Assembly (NCBI GenBank): GCA_002633025.1
Contig: NMRB01000006.1
Coordinates: forward strand, 203,642-267,641
Source: Notospermus geniculatus
Taxonomy: Eukaryota; Nemertea; Pilidiophora; Heteronemertea; Lineidae
Reading direction: 5' to 3'
DNA length: 64,000 bases
Part shown: piece by piece, positions 46,718-58,946 of the stretch
How positions within the stretch are numbered: the stretch's first letter is position 1
Layout: each line of letters starts with the position of its first letter
Notes under the pieces: model-generated
Database searches by the model: none
The model's input: the letters and a program-made list of their open reading frames with translations, nothing else
Told to the model about the DNA's origin: nothing
Translations under genes and position numbers: made by a program

Positions 46718-49700
46718 TCATAATCTCAATTTACTGATTTCAATATCATGAATTTTGACAGCATGGTCAACACCACAACTTCCAAGCTGCAGCCAGTTCT
46801 TTTCTTCTTCTTGATCTTGAATTCCAGCCCGGCCAATCTGTCTGCGGAACTGTAGCCTTTTCACAGTTAGATGATGAGCAGATCTGAGGGACGAGGTGAA
46901 AGAAATAAATGTGAAAAGAATTTGAAAAACGGTACATGGGTTTGAATGTACTCGAATTTTCCATCAGGGACAAAGCCATGGTCATCACTGGATAACTTAC
47001 GTACATGTATTTGTTGACTTGTTTTATTAAACCTGAAGCATATCCTTGAAAATCAGCAGGACTCCTGCAACCTTGTCAAAATCGATCAAACTAGACTTAC
47101 CTGTGCAGAAAATCACTATGAAGTAGATGAGTGACCCGGCTTAAATGGCTTTAGAAATTGTGGGAATTGCCGGTACAGGCAAGAGGAATGGACCTCATGC
47201 CACGGGAATTCCCGTCAGGTGGAGCAAGTGTTAAACTTATCATGATATGAAAAAGTTGAGATAAGTTATCTCAACTTTTGGTAATGAATCAGAAGGGCAA
47301 AAATGAACACTTTTTAAAATATATTCTAATCAGTGAAGGATACTCTTGATTCAGTTCAATACATTTCTTCCACGGATCAGCAGCTGTTGGTTCCCAGAGG
47401 TAGAGATAGATGGCGCCACTGTCAATACCAAAGGACAAAAGGTAACTGAAAGATAGCATGATAAATACATACACACATTATTCAAAGAAATTCACCATTT
47501 CGCATAAATCTACTACCAGGAAATGACGACTGCACATTGTTACTCAAACAATCAAATTAATATTTAGCTGTAAGACTATGAGTGAAGACTGTGTGATTGT
47601 TTGGCTATTTATCCTTACCTGTTCTTGATCATCACTGGAGCAAAGTCCACAGCAGTGACAGCATCGGGTAACGTCAAAGGATTGGAACACGGTTGGACCC
47701 CAGCTAAACAACTTGACTTGTCTGACGTAGAAGCTTTAGAGACGTCCCAGATCACAGCCTGAAAGAGATCATTAACAAGAGAAGGGTAAGCATGGTATGA
47801 AATACACTCAGATGCAATCGCGGAACAACACTTACCTTTTTATCCCGGGATACCGTAACAAAATATCTGTGATCATGCGACCAGGAACATGCCCAGATAA
47901 TTCGAGAATGAATGCCTGTTTTCTTGTCTGTGTAAGCAATTCTGGTGAAATGTGATTCTGAAAATTAAAGTGACATTGTTACTTCATTGAGATCTGTTGA
48001 TGTCAATGATGACATTAACCCCTTTCGCTCCAATGTTTCTAAAATACTAATAACAGATCTACAGACCTGATTCAGGTGCATCTTGTGACTTCCATTCAAA
48101 GAGCGCCCATGTTCGATCCCGCGACACCGACAGGAGATATCGGCCGTTATGTGAGAAGGCCAGCTGTGTGACTGTGAGTGAATGTGATTCAAGAGTACAT
48201 ATCTGTTGCCATGTCCCGGTGTCCCAGACGATTATCCCAGCATGCTCTGGTTTTGCCGCCTAGAAAATAATGACACAAAGTGAGTCAAGTTTTCCCGGAA
48301 TCTGTTTTTTAGAGATATGATGACCATGTCCAGAAAACACACCACAGAAGAACTTTTGAGTAGATCTCACTCACCTTACAAACTGAGGCTAAAAGTTTTC
48401 CACATGGACTACTGGCCAATGAGAATATTTCATAACCATGGCCATATAATTTCTGTGTCTCTGGCCACAGGGTGTTCTGTAGGAGATTCTCTTCTGTAGG
48501 GGGCTCTGAAAAAAAATGGAAAACAAGATTTTCTTTGGAAGCTATTGTAATGATAATGATAGGGCAGCAAAATAAACTTGTTCACTTATGGCCGAGTCAC
48601 AATGTCATGCACGAGAATTCTGGTCTGTCGTCGTGAAATACTCTAAAATGGGAAATTTTTACGGATGGTTTTTTTACGGACCCACAGTACTTCTGCCCCA
48701 GAACAATATTTTGCGCCTTTATAATTTGCAGACAGCTCGGCACCGCAAAATTAATATGCATTGCAACAAAATACAAGACCAGAGGAAATTCATTTGTGAC
48801 ATCTCTATTCAACAGTATCTCACATGTTAAACGACTCACACGCACCTGTTAAATTGAGTGCAGTAAAATATACATCCTGGTTCTTGAAGGCCGAGCCTGC
48901 ATCACCACCCTCATTTTGAGGATCACCTTCGTACACAGCCTTGTTTGAGAGTCCCAACGCTGGTACACTGGCTCCCTCTGGCAGGTCTGAATTCATCTAA
49001 TCACAAAAAAAGTTTACCGAAAGTAAGTTGTCAGCTATTTTGGATGCAAGTGACCTAAAAAAAGGCACTATGTGTGCGTTTATATTGACATAATCCTTCA
49101 CAAAGGCTTAATCTGCTAGTACAATTGCATTCGGACTTCGATTCCAGGGGACTTTTTCCACGTTCACACCACCATAAAAAAATTTAATGATTTTGATTGA
49201 CTTACGACTCTCTCCACTGCCTTCGTGACATCTTTCCTGCAAATTCGCCCAAAATTTTCCATGAAGTTCTTCGGTGCATCAAAAACACGGATCACCTTTT
49301 CATCGGCTCCAGAGACAAGTTGATATTTGTTTGTCATTGTTAAACACTGCATGTCGTAACCGTGGACTTGAGGACGGGCGATCTCACTCCAACACACCTT
49401 GAAGAAATGGCGACCGTTCTGTTACATGCAAATTGCAATGGCGTCAATGTCCTGATTTACCGGGATTCGGCATTCTACGTAATAACACCAAAATATGGCC
49501 AGTGCTGAAGTGGGTACAGCAGATATAAACTCCATAGATGAACAGACATAAACATAAAACTCACCGTTCCATCTGACCGCACCCATGGAGCATGAAGCCT
49601 TGATGTCTGGTCTGCACTGACACTGATAAGGAAGTCTCCATCCTCTGGATCCCAAGTGAAGTCTTGAACTGAATCAAAGTGGCCACTGACAGTCACACCA

Positions 49701-52327
49701 GGCGCCCAGCGGTTAGTGTCCTGAAAGGGTGCATGTAAACGTATTCAGGTCCTCTTTTGAATAAGTGGAGATACTGCAAAGGCCTAAAAGCGTTGTGAGG
49801 CAGTGTTAATGCCTTGGCATGGATCTGACTACTCACCTCATTAAAATGCCAAAGATGAAAAGCTCCATGGTATCCGTGACCTAGTAAGCTGTTGCCATCA
49901 GGGCTGAACTGACATCCGTACAAACCAAGTGTGTTCCCACCAACTTCTCCAACACGAACCTGGAGGCGGAGACGAAATAATCAACAGGGTATATCAAAGT
50001 GGGTGACCCATTTCCACAGCGGACTCGGAGAGCTACACCTGACAACTTTGAATAGATCACTTTATGAAACTGAAACTTACCTGGTCAAGCCAAACTCCAG
50101 TAGCGGGATCTTGCTTCCAGACTATCATAGTTTTGTCCATGGATGCTGAGAGAAGACACATGGGTTGATGATCTTGGCCATCTGTGGAGAACCAAAAATT
50201 ATTTAAACCTTGGTCTGCAGTTCCTTACTTGGAGGAAATCAGCAAGCACACATTGTTTTTTTGGGTGGTGCAGCGTAAGTACCCACTACTCATAATGGCA
50301 AGGCTAAAAACCTTGACATTACAATACCATATGTTAACCCCTTTGATAAATGAATAGTTATTATGTGACCAGATAAGAACAAATCCTCACCTTTGACTTG
50401 TGCTGGTTGCCAATGGCAACTGTACACCCAGTTGTCATGACCAGAGAGGACAGACTCCAGAACCACTGCATAACAACACGTCTTATCTGAAAATGTACAA
50501 CATAAATTCAGCCCACCTCTCAATATATTTTAGCAAATGAATGACACTGCTATCAAAGTAGCATCTCGGACATCGCAGGTTTTCCCCAGCAGCCACTCTG
50601 GTTTCATCTTCGGATTCATTCAATACTGTATAATAATTTTCCAAGCTCAAACACTGGCGCATTGCACGGCAGCCATGCACAAAATGTGAGTGAGCTCGTT
50701 GGCACAGCGCTACTCAAAAAGTCAAGCTTGAGGACACAAACCTCCTACTTGAAATGTAAACGTGTCCTCCTTCAACTTGATCTCTCCACCCAGGGAGATC
50801 TCTTTGACGCTCTGCTCGGATGCCACTTTTTCAGGATCACGGGGAGAGAACCGCCACAGTCGGATGAAACAGTCCTGGCCACCTGACACTAGCAAAAGAT
50901 CACCATTATCTGGAATATCAATCAAAATACATCGTCAGGAAATCAAATTCAAATCGACAGTGTAATAAAATGCAAATACTGAACTCCCATTTTGTCTATT
51001 TTATAAATTTCATGTTAACCTACCATCTTTGGCAAACTCCACTGATCTGATCCAGTCCTCATGGCCAAGCAAAGTGTGTACTCGCACAAATTGTCCATTC
51101 TGCTCAACAAATATGTGAACTCTTTGATCATCTGCACCGACGGCAAGAACTGGGACACTGGTGCCTGGTATCGCAGCAAAATTCACATCGAGTGCAAATC
51201 CTGATCCAAATGGTATGGTCTGTGTGCAGCTGAACTCAACTATAAAGAAAAAGTAAAATAATGAATTCACAAGCAAATGTTTTTACTTCCTTAAAAAACA
51301 AACTTGGGCAGCTGATTGAAAAAAAATCTGATCTTATTTTTAAAGGGAGAACTATACTCCTACCTTTGTCACGTTCCCGCTCCCATATCTTCAATGTGCT
51401 GTCCACCGAAACAGTAGCTATCAGAGTCCGTGGATTGTCTGCTATGCTGCCATCCTTCTGTGGCACATAAAACCCTTCTGCGATGTTGATACTCCCAGTA
51501 TGACCTGTCAGCTTGGCCGAGTTTGTAATCTGACCATTTTTTTCAGTCCAAACGAGGGCTGTCTTGTCAACAGAACAGGAAACCAATTCTATTTCATTCC
51601 CTGTAATAATCAAAATGTCATTAAACCACGCATTTTCTGAGGTCACCATCATGCCATAGAAAACAGAAATACACTTGAAACAACCTGGACACTCACCACC
51701 ATTACAGATCCACCTGACACAGTTCACCCTCTCCTTGTGTCCTACTAATGTCTGTTTTATCTGACCAACTTTATCGGCAGCCTGGAAGATAAAAGAGTAT
51801 CAGGCCTATACTTCATTCCCCATTCGAATGGCGCGAGGTGTTCTCCCGATATCTTCGCAACGGCTGCGCAAATTTCACAAAACATACCGGTAGGGCTTTA
51901 TCAGTTTATCAACTTGTCTTTCTTTTGAATCCAAGTCATCATGGTCATTATGATTATTTCACTTCATTAGGGGAATTCAGTATTTTGTATGCTCATGCTG
52001 CATGCGTGCAATGGTTTGGCAATGCAATGATGCATGCCTCTCAGCATCAGTCATCACTGGCACAGTCAGTGTGGTGTGCAGTGCAGTGACAGCCACAGTG
52101 CATGCAGCATGTGCGTGCACTGGCACTGCACGCAACTGCTGAACTGTCACTAAAATCCGACAACCCGCCCAACCCATCAAAGCCTGTTCTCAAACCTTGC
52201 AGTCGTAAAGTGCGACAGCTCTTGACGTTCCAAATGCAATGACACTACATTTACCCCAGCTAACTGAATGCGGGGTGCGATTACATGAACCAGAAATATA
52301 ACACGTGCTTATCTTCTTGTCCGCCAT
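46718..52327 (-). CDS. ELP2: Elongator complex protein 2 (WD40 scaffold)
   Basis: Seventeen exons, all GT-AG with matching phases: 52196-52327, 51697-51781, 51364-51600, 51024-51239, 50742-50909, 50391-50486, 50081-50181, 49837-49959, 49565-49720, 49206-49418, 48846-48996, 48375-48505, 48067-48259, 47836-47957, 47619-47758, 47344-47445, 46718-46883. The product is 843 residues, close to human ELP2 (about 826). Many WD40 repeats are visible, and family-specific stretches are clear: [95 protein letters not shown] and, at the end, [20 protein letters not shown]2 is the double-propeller scaffold of Elongator, which modifies wobble uridines of tRNA (cm5U pathway) and affects translation and neuronal health. 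The start lies in a YY1-type context, CAAGATGGCGG. The E5 donor (GGAG/GTTTGT) and E16 donor (AAGA/GTATCC) are less standard but are fixed by phase and homology. Confidence 0.95.
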
Positions 52328-53008
52328 CTTGCCTGGCCTACATCGCGGACAATCTCGTTCCAATCGCCGTTAGTTCCGTTCCGCATTTTATGATGGCTCC
52401 ACTCACTATATCGGAAGAATGGAGATAGGTGGCGCTGTGAGGAGTTTGCATCGCGGAAACAAGAGGATAATTTGATTGCGACTATTCACATAAGAATAAA
52501 AGCGTAACCAAAAATGTTAATAGTCAAGTAAATTTAGACTAGTAGTAGATCCAAAAAAATAATAAAGTCTTAGAGATACAAATAATCAATTTTCTTGGCT
52601 TTGCTAAANATGAACGCATGTTAGCCTGGTCGTTTGTCCATTTCCACCTCTGCTGCATTTTGGTTCCAGAAGCCACCGCTAGGGCTAGAAGCCACCAGCG
52701 ATGGCTTCTGAAATCAAAATGCCTCTGCTGCCCTCGGTTCAGTCTCGCGCAGACAGCCTTTTTGTTCCATAGTACTGCTGCAGACAATCTTTGCGCATCT
52801 CCAGATTCGAACAAGCTGTTGGGTGACAGAGACTACTCCCGTTGAAAATGGAGTACGATGATAAAGGATCAGTCTAAATTCTGTAGCGTCATCTTGAGGC
52901 TTCGCTTACTGAAGAATGACCAATTCGCTTGGTATAGACCACATGCCATGCATGCATCATACATGTCATACATGGTGGTGGCATAGACAGTGATACTTTG
53001 TTGACAGG
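52328..53008. promoter_or_regulatory. Head-to-head promoter region of ELP2 and ACL4-like gene
   Basis: Only 681 bases separate the two divergent start codons. The ELP2 side carries a YY1-like CAAGATGGCGGAC over the start and no TATA box, as in broadly expressed genes. Both genes serve translation, which fits a shared bidirectional promoter, though this is inference. An assembly N lies at 52609, so some sequence may be missing. Confidence 0.5.
52609..52609. other. Assembly gap or ambiguous base (N)
   Basis: Single N in the ELP2/ACL4-like intergenic region. No duplicated flank was seen here, unlike the Ns at 10581 and 37044. Confidence 0.7.
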
Positions 53009-55837
53009 ATGGGCCGGCCAAAAACAAGGAAAAAAGCCAAGAAACCAGTTAGAGACAGCCTTAAAGGTAGGCCTAGGCCTAGTTACATTTTCATTGTATC
53101 ATGATGGTATAGTTTATTGAACTGCCTAGGCCTACCATACTAGCCTAGCTACCCTACCGCTACCAAGCCTTAGCATGCCAAGGTAGGCCTGCGCCTAGGC
53201 TACCTAGGCTAGGCCTACATTTGCATGTCATTCCGTGCACACATATTGTACCGGATCATACCTAGGCTACGGGATTGTACCGTTCATACTCTATTCCAGA
53301 GCTTGCCGGTGGATCACAAAGGAAAACCACGCCACAGGCAGCGACTACTTCAGACTCAAAGGGAACGTATACTGTTGATGATTTGTTAGATAAGGTATGT
53401 TGGTACGGATACCAGCTACAACTGGCATTTCCTGGTTTCAGATGAAATTTGTCATGTTATGGTTGAAAATGTTGTATTAATACCTCAATTTCTTCCTCAG
53501 ATGTATGAAACCTGCAGTATTCTTTCAGGCACAGGAACTCATCGACGCTTTCGACTATGAAGTTGCACAGAAATTCTGCCAGAGGGCACTGGAAATGGAT
53601 GTTGATAATATCAGGGCATTGGAGACTTCTGGAACTTTATTGTTGGAGTTAGGGAATGCAGAAGCTGCCAAACAAGTATCCTTTCAAAAATGGTTGTCCC
53701 ATTGGAACAGGCGATTGGTGTCTGCATGTAAATATGATGGGAAGAAATCAACTTTTTACATTTTCTTCTGTATTTTCTTAACCATGTCTCCAGTGTTTTG
53801 GCCGAGCACTAGAGTTGAGTCCTGAGAAAGGATACAATAAGTACATGGCCCTCGGTCAGTTGTTTGAAGGGCAGCAGGCAGTTCAGTGCTATCAGAAAGG
53901 TATTGAGTTGATGGTGAAGGAACTGCAAGAACACCAACAACAACAGGTAATAAAAGTGCTGAATATGGAACTACTGGCTCCTGGTAATTAACCCCCGCCA
54001 CCCCTACTCCCTTAATTCTTGCAGTCCTGGGATGTCTTCCCATTTTCATGTTCCTTAATTTCTTTTAGATGGCTGCTGCATGTGCTCAAGACGACAAACA
54101 AAAAGAATTACATCGGAATATCTCCAGTGCTTATTGCTCTGTGGCTGAACTCTACATGACTGACTGCTGGTGAGTTTAGTTTTGTCGCAACAAATCATGC
54201 TGAGCCCTTAAGGTTTGATCATCAACAAGCCATTGAAGTAGGTGCAGATAAAACAGATATATTACTTGATTTTTCAGTGATGATGCTGGTGCTGAAGAGA
54301 ACTGTAAGGGTGCCATCGAGAAGGGTATTGAAGCAGACAACACGAACCCAGAGGCCTATCAGTTGATGGCCAGTTTCCTTTTAGTTAAACAAGATATTGA
54401 GGTAAGTGACATGATGATGGCAAAATCCATTTCGAACAAGAGGAGAACTGTAATTGGCATGACTTGGGTTACTTTGAAACCAGTCACTGGAGACTCCTGT
54501 ACCCTGGTACCCTTTTGTTTTGTTTACTGATAAATGTTAAAGATTTGTTCAATCAGTATCGATATATCGGCATTCCAGTATCATTCCAATTGGCATTCCA
54601 GTATCATTCCAATCGGCATTCCAGTATCATTCCAATCGGCATTCCAGTATCTTTCTTAAAATTTTTGTGTGGTTGGTTTCAGAATGCAAAAGAGGCTATA
54701 AATAAAAGTGTTTCTTTGTGGTTACCAAAATTTAAGGAGAGGGAAAAACCGTCATCCGAAGATTTCGACCCTGTAGAGGTGAGGTTTAGGCACAACAGAA
54801 AGGCTCTGTTTGCCCCCTTTATTTGTATGTAGATAGCCTCAGTATTGTCTTCCTTACGGGAGAGTTTTTGCTGCCATCATGTTGCCAACCATTCATTACA
54901 CTTACAGGCTGTGTCCCTGACCTACCAGACGCGCATTCAGGCTGCTCAGATCCTAACAGAAGTGGAAGAGTACCAGGTATGTTCTCTTCCGGCCTCTTGG
55001 GTCTCAAAAAATATATCACATAGGTATTTTTGGTCTTTCCTATAAAGACGTGAATCAGTTAACAGTGCCAGGTATTTCAGCCCAGGCGTCATGTCTTTTC
55101 TCCTGTTTCAGACTGCATTTGAGATCCTGGAAGCTTTGCTGGATGAAGATGATGAAGTCATTCAGGTGAGGTAATCAGATACTCAAATGAGAATTTCTCG
55201 CTGAGCAGAGTTTGTTGAATATCCTCGTATAGTAATCTTTGGTGTCATTAAGGAGCCACGGTGGTCTAGTGGCTCTGGGTCTCGACTTGTGGTCAGGAGG
55301 TCCGCGTTTCAAATTCCACCGTCGGTGTGAGACTCTGGGAAAGTCTCTATGTGATAATATCAGTCTTGCACTCTGTTCTTAATCTTCCACATTTCATCTT
55401 TCAGGTGTGGTACATGCTCGGCCTTGTCAACCACTTGCAGGGTTCAGAATATTATGGGAATGCCAGACATTACCTTGCAAAAGCAAAGGAGGTAAGGCAC
55501 ATGAGACGGGGAAGAATTCAGTCCTAAACCATCCGGTCATAGACACAATATAACTTTAGCATTTGGGCTCAGAAAATATGGTGCCTGAAAGGTGATATTG
55601 GTGAATTTCCGTATGTATTTCCTAAAAGTGTATGACACAATCGTGCCACTTTTCCAGCTGTCTTCAAAACTCCCCTGTGATGATGAACCCATGCTGAAGC
55701 ACATTGATGAGCTCATTGCCGAATTAGGACCTGGAGACGAGGCTGAAGAACAGAATGTTGAAGATGGGGACGAGGATGATTGGGAAGATGTCGATTCTAG
55801 CGATGAGGAGGAGGAAGAGCCTATGGATGCGTTATGA
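53009..55837 (+). CDS. TPR protein, probable RPL4 assembly chaperone (ACL4-like)
   Basis: Eleven exons with consistent phase: 53009-53066, 53300-53394, 53529-53675, 53794-53946, 54069-54169, 54278-54401, 54683-54778, 54908-54976, 55112-55165, 55405-55491, 55658-55837 (387 residues). The N terminus is basic (MGRPKTRKKAKKP), a likely nuclear signal. TPR-type helical pairs follow, for example AQKFCQRALEMDVDNIRALETSG, AAKQCFGRALELSPE and YGNARHYLAKAKE. The C terminus is strongly acidic (DEDDWEDVDSSDEEEEE). This arrangement matches fungal Acl4, which holds newly made ribosomal protein L4 and carries it into the nucleus for 60S assembly. The animal function is inferred from the family. The gene is head to head with ELP2. 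Intron 6 holds a 23-bp tandem array and intron 9 a SINE just before exon 10. Confidence 0.85.
54571..54655. repeat. Intronic tandem array, 23-bp unit
   Basis: Units start at 54571, 54594, 54617 and 54640 (partial): CATTCCAGTATCATTCCAAT followed by CGG or TGG. It lies inside intron 6 of the ACL4-like gene, close to the exon 7 acceptor. Confidence 0.95.
55251..55345 (+). mobile_element. tRNA-derived SINE, truncated, in ACL4-like intron
   Basis: GGAGCCACGGTGGTCTAGTG (A-box region) is followed by GTTTCAAATTCC (decayed B box) and GTGAGACTCTGGGAAAGTCT, matching the SINE at 31560-31798. It lies within 60-150 bases of the acceptor of exon 10. Confidence 0.75.
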
Positions 55838-56012
55838 GTTGCAGAATTCAGACCTTCCATCTCTGGCCTGAACTGGATTATCATGATCACAGCCTTGGCA
55901 GGCAATCCAGTTGGCCTGTATTTTAACATAATAAGTGAAGTTACACTATATTGCTGGTACTGTGATACATGTTTACCGGTATTAACAGGCATGCACATGT
56001 ACAGACTTGGTC

Positions 56013-56018
56013 ATTAAA
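56013..56018 (+). terminator. Possible polyadenylation signal ATTAAA of the ACL4-like gene
   Basis: ATTAAA about 175 bases downstream of the stop codon at 55835-55837; position and strand fit, though other signals are possible. Confidence 0.35.
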
Positions 56019-56120
56019 GAAAATATCTATTATTGGGTGAATTTTCTTGGAGTGATTCAGTTTTGTATTCAGTGCCTGATGTGAAAAAGATAATGTATAT
56101 AAAGTCCATTTCCAGAATAT

Positions 56121-56168
56121 TTGCAAATTTTTGACCCCAACCGGGGTCTTCTTCAGGCTGGCACTTTT
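56121..56168. repeat. Fragment of the 188-bp fold-back element
   Basis: GACCCCAACCGGGGTCTTCT and adjacent bases match about 48 bp of the left arm of the element at 35274-35461 with one or two differences. The other arm is missing, so this is a truncated copy. Confidence 0.75.
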
Positions 56169-57176
56169 CTCTTTGTGAAAAAGAGGGTCTGTGGTTGCAT
56201 TTAGTGTATTTTATGTGCAGAAACATCCAGAGATTTACCAACATATACAATAGGTGATGACTCCATTGGAAAACTAATGTTTTACCATTGTGATGGGCAA
56301 TAATTTGTCTCTGTCATGTAGCATAGTGTAGTAGTGTAGAGTCAGGCGGTATCGCCTCCAGTAGCTAGTGTAAGTAAAAAAAAAATCCGTCCAATGTTGA
56401 GATAGCCACAGGCACAACTGCAAAAAATACATCATTTCTCCGGTAAACTACCGTCATTGCTGGGAGGCAAGAATGGAGTATGGATTAACAATACGAACGA
56501 AGCAATGATGTAAGCAATGTTCTGAAATTCTGCTGCGATCTCGATAACATGACTTCGACGTTCTCTTTTTCAAAGCTTCCCTCGTTCGAGGTAGGCCTAC
56601 CAAGTGAGCTCGAGAGGGATTCATCATCGTGAGCTTGTCATTCTTTGTTCCCACTTTGAACGTGAAAGGAACGACCACCGGTGCCGATCGCCAACTGGTC
56701 GATGCTTGGAGCGATTTAGAGCAGGAGAGAGGAGTTTCAATTCACCCATTGATGACCATGAGTCTTTTGGAAGACAGTTGTTAGCGGATGGGCGCTGAAA
56801 TAGTGACGTCACCACACACGATGGGCGTGGGGTGTTCGTTATTCCGAAGCATTTCCACGATCGTCGTAAAAGATAAAAATAAAACGACATAACAGCTGTC
56901 AGCATTTCATTTTTTGACCTCATTCATATTCGTCGAGTCCTATTTGAACCACCATTTTGAAGTTGCAGTCGAGGTCCATCCGATGGCCCCTACCTGTCTC
57001 AGTCACACCACGTGAGTTGTGAAATTGCGTTAACGTTCCACGCATTGGCATCTCACGCGGTTTTGTCAGAAAGTAGCCAGACGATGTCATGAACATTTCC
57101 AACGGAGTGAGTTGCAGTGTTGGTCCTTAACTTGGAATGGAACCCACCAAGGATATAATATGATGCGCATTGAAAA

Positions 57177-58250
57177 ATGGTGAATTCAACCTTTTTCGTT
57201 GTGGGAAGTACGGCAACGCCACAGGAATGTTTATCAATGCCATTTCGGCCCTTAGCCACCCTGAATTGGTACGGTATCTTTCACTTCGTCATCAATGTCC
57301 CGATATATTCCTTCCTCATCCTGTTCGGCCTTATCGGTAACTGTCTCTCATTCGTCGTCTTGGGCAAGGAAAAGCCGTTCACGTCGACCTCTGTTTTGTT
57401 GCGGTGTTTAGCCGTCGCTGATGTCCTTGTCCTCATCTCTCAGCTACTCTACGGAACTCTTTACCGAATTGCTCTCCATCTTGGCATCTTTTTCGATTAT
57501 ACGATATTTGCTACATTTGCCAAGAATTATCTGTGGGCCTCAGTTTGGTTCTCAAAGACATTTTCTATCTTTGTGACAGTTTGTGTAGCCACTGAACGCT
57601 TTATTGCCGTTTGTCGACCTCTGAAAGCGGCGTTGATTTGCACCACCAGGAACGCACGTATTGCTTGTGTCTGTGTTGCATTTGCTGCCTTAATTTTTAG
57701 ATTGGAAATATTTATCTGGGGCAAAGGGTATTTGATTTACGTTCCATGTAGCAACTCCTATATTTCTTACTTTGATCGGAATTACTATACATTCCATAAT
57801 AATGTATATTATCAAGTATTCACTACCGTTGTTATGAACAACATTTTGACGTCCATAGGACCCGTTACCTGTCTGACGTTCTTTGCTCATCGTCTGCTTG
57901 CAGCTTTGAAGCAGTCGGCTCAGATCGGCCAGACGGCGAGCGATGGGAAAGCAACAATCTCGAAGAAAAAGGCGGCAACAACCCGCGTTTTGGCTGTCGT
58001 TATTGTCTTTATCATTCTTGAGTGTCCCAGTGCCTTAATACAAATTCTGGAAATCATACGCCAAAATGGCTTCCAGGACGTCATAGATTATGACATACAT
58101 TATACGATTCTTTACACAACGTATGTTCTTGGCACTGTCAATAGTTTTGTAAACTTTTACATTTACTGTCTGACAGGGACAAGGTTTCGCAATACGTTAA
58201 AGCAGGTGTTGTCTTGCAAACGAAGATATGGTATCATACGAATCTCTTAA
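57177..58250 (+). CDS. Rhodopsin-class GPCR, neuropeptide-receptor type
   Basis: Intronless, 357 residues, seven hydrophobic segments at about 39-63, 75-95, 122-143, 160-180, 214-238, 268-290 and 308-331. Class A marks are GN at 54-55 (TM1), LAVADVLVL (78-86, TM2), ERF (140-142) in place of DRY with ERFIAVCRPLKA in loop 2, ECP (282-284) for the TM6 CWxP-type motif, and NSFVNFYIY (322-330) in place of NPxxY. An N-glycosylation site NST sits at residue 3, and a cysteine near 347 may be palmitoylated. The pattern resembles FMRFamide/FLP-type peptide receptors of invertebrates. The ligand is unknown and the subfamily is inferred. It would signal at the plasma membrane through G proteins. ERF and the missing Pro in TM7 are deviations from the consensus. 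Confidence 0.88.
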   Translation: MVNSTFFVVGSTATPQECLSMPFRPLATLNWYGIFHFVINVPIYSFLILFGLIGNCLSFVVLGKEKPFTSTSVLLRCLAVADVLVLISQLLYGTLYRIALHLGIFFDYTIFATFAKNYLWASVWFSKTFSIFVTVCVATERFIAVCRPLKAALICTTRNARIACVCVAFAALIFRLEIFIWGKGYLIYVPCSNSYISYFDRNYYTFHNNVYYQVFTTVVMNNILTSIGPVTCLTFFAHRLLAALKQSAQIGQTASDGKATISKKKAATTRVLAVVIVFIILECPSALIQILEIIRQNGFQDVIDYDIHYTILYTTYVLGTVNSFVNFYIYCLTGTRFRNTLKQVLSCKRRYGIIRIS

Positions 58251-58705
58251 TGACTATTGCGTATGGCATTGTTCAGAAGATCGTGTGGCAAATGACAACG
58301 CTGGTCAAAATTACGATAAAAATGATCTTAGATGTTGTAGATTACGGTGACAACAATTCATTTTCTCGTGTATGACAATGCTCATAAACAATTAACGAGA
58401 ATGCCTGAAAGGTAACAATTACATGTAGATACGTTGGTAAAGCCCCCGTACGATTTTCCCCACCCAGCGGCTTGCCGTGGATTTTAGAGACAGTACGGGT
58501 CCATTACGATTTTCATTTCCATTTCTACGGTTTTCATTCACCGGGGATCAGGGGACAATCTGTCTGTTTTTGCTCGCCGCACGGGCCCCGGAGTGGATAG
58601 GGCCTATGTGACGCGGGCTTTAATGACGACAAAATTACTCGACTTGTGCGAAATTCGGAGACGACTTTACTTATACTATTACTCCACTTATGAAGTAAAA
58701 AAAAA

Positions 58706-58748
58706 CGTCTAAAAACGTTTGTAACGTCTTTGTAAACGTTTTTAGACG
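58706..58748. repeat. Perfect 15-bp hairpin
   Basis: CGTCTAAAAACGTTT and its reverse complement AAACGTTTTTAGACG separated by 13 bases that contain another AACGTCTTT. No evidence of transcription. Confidence 0.7.
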
Positions 58749-58946
58749 CTTCCTAAACCGGAAAGAAGATTCTCTGTATGTGTTCAACCATCTACTGGAA
58801 ATCTTTTCCCTCGTTATCGACCGAACCGCTGGAAGCCTCACACTCGAACACCAAGGACGAATCAGAAAATGATATAAAATAACCACCCTCTATAGACTGC
58901 TCGGGTAGTCGTGGTATTTGGGAGTTTTCGCAAAGCCCGCGAAACG

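Noticed and set aside
51977-52130. TGCATGC-rich near-palindromic segment in ELP2 intron 1 as a transposon
   Set aside because: Pairing is short and imperfect, with no defined ends or target duplication.
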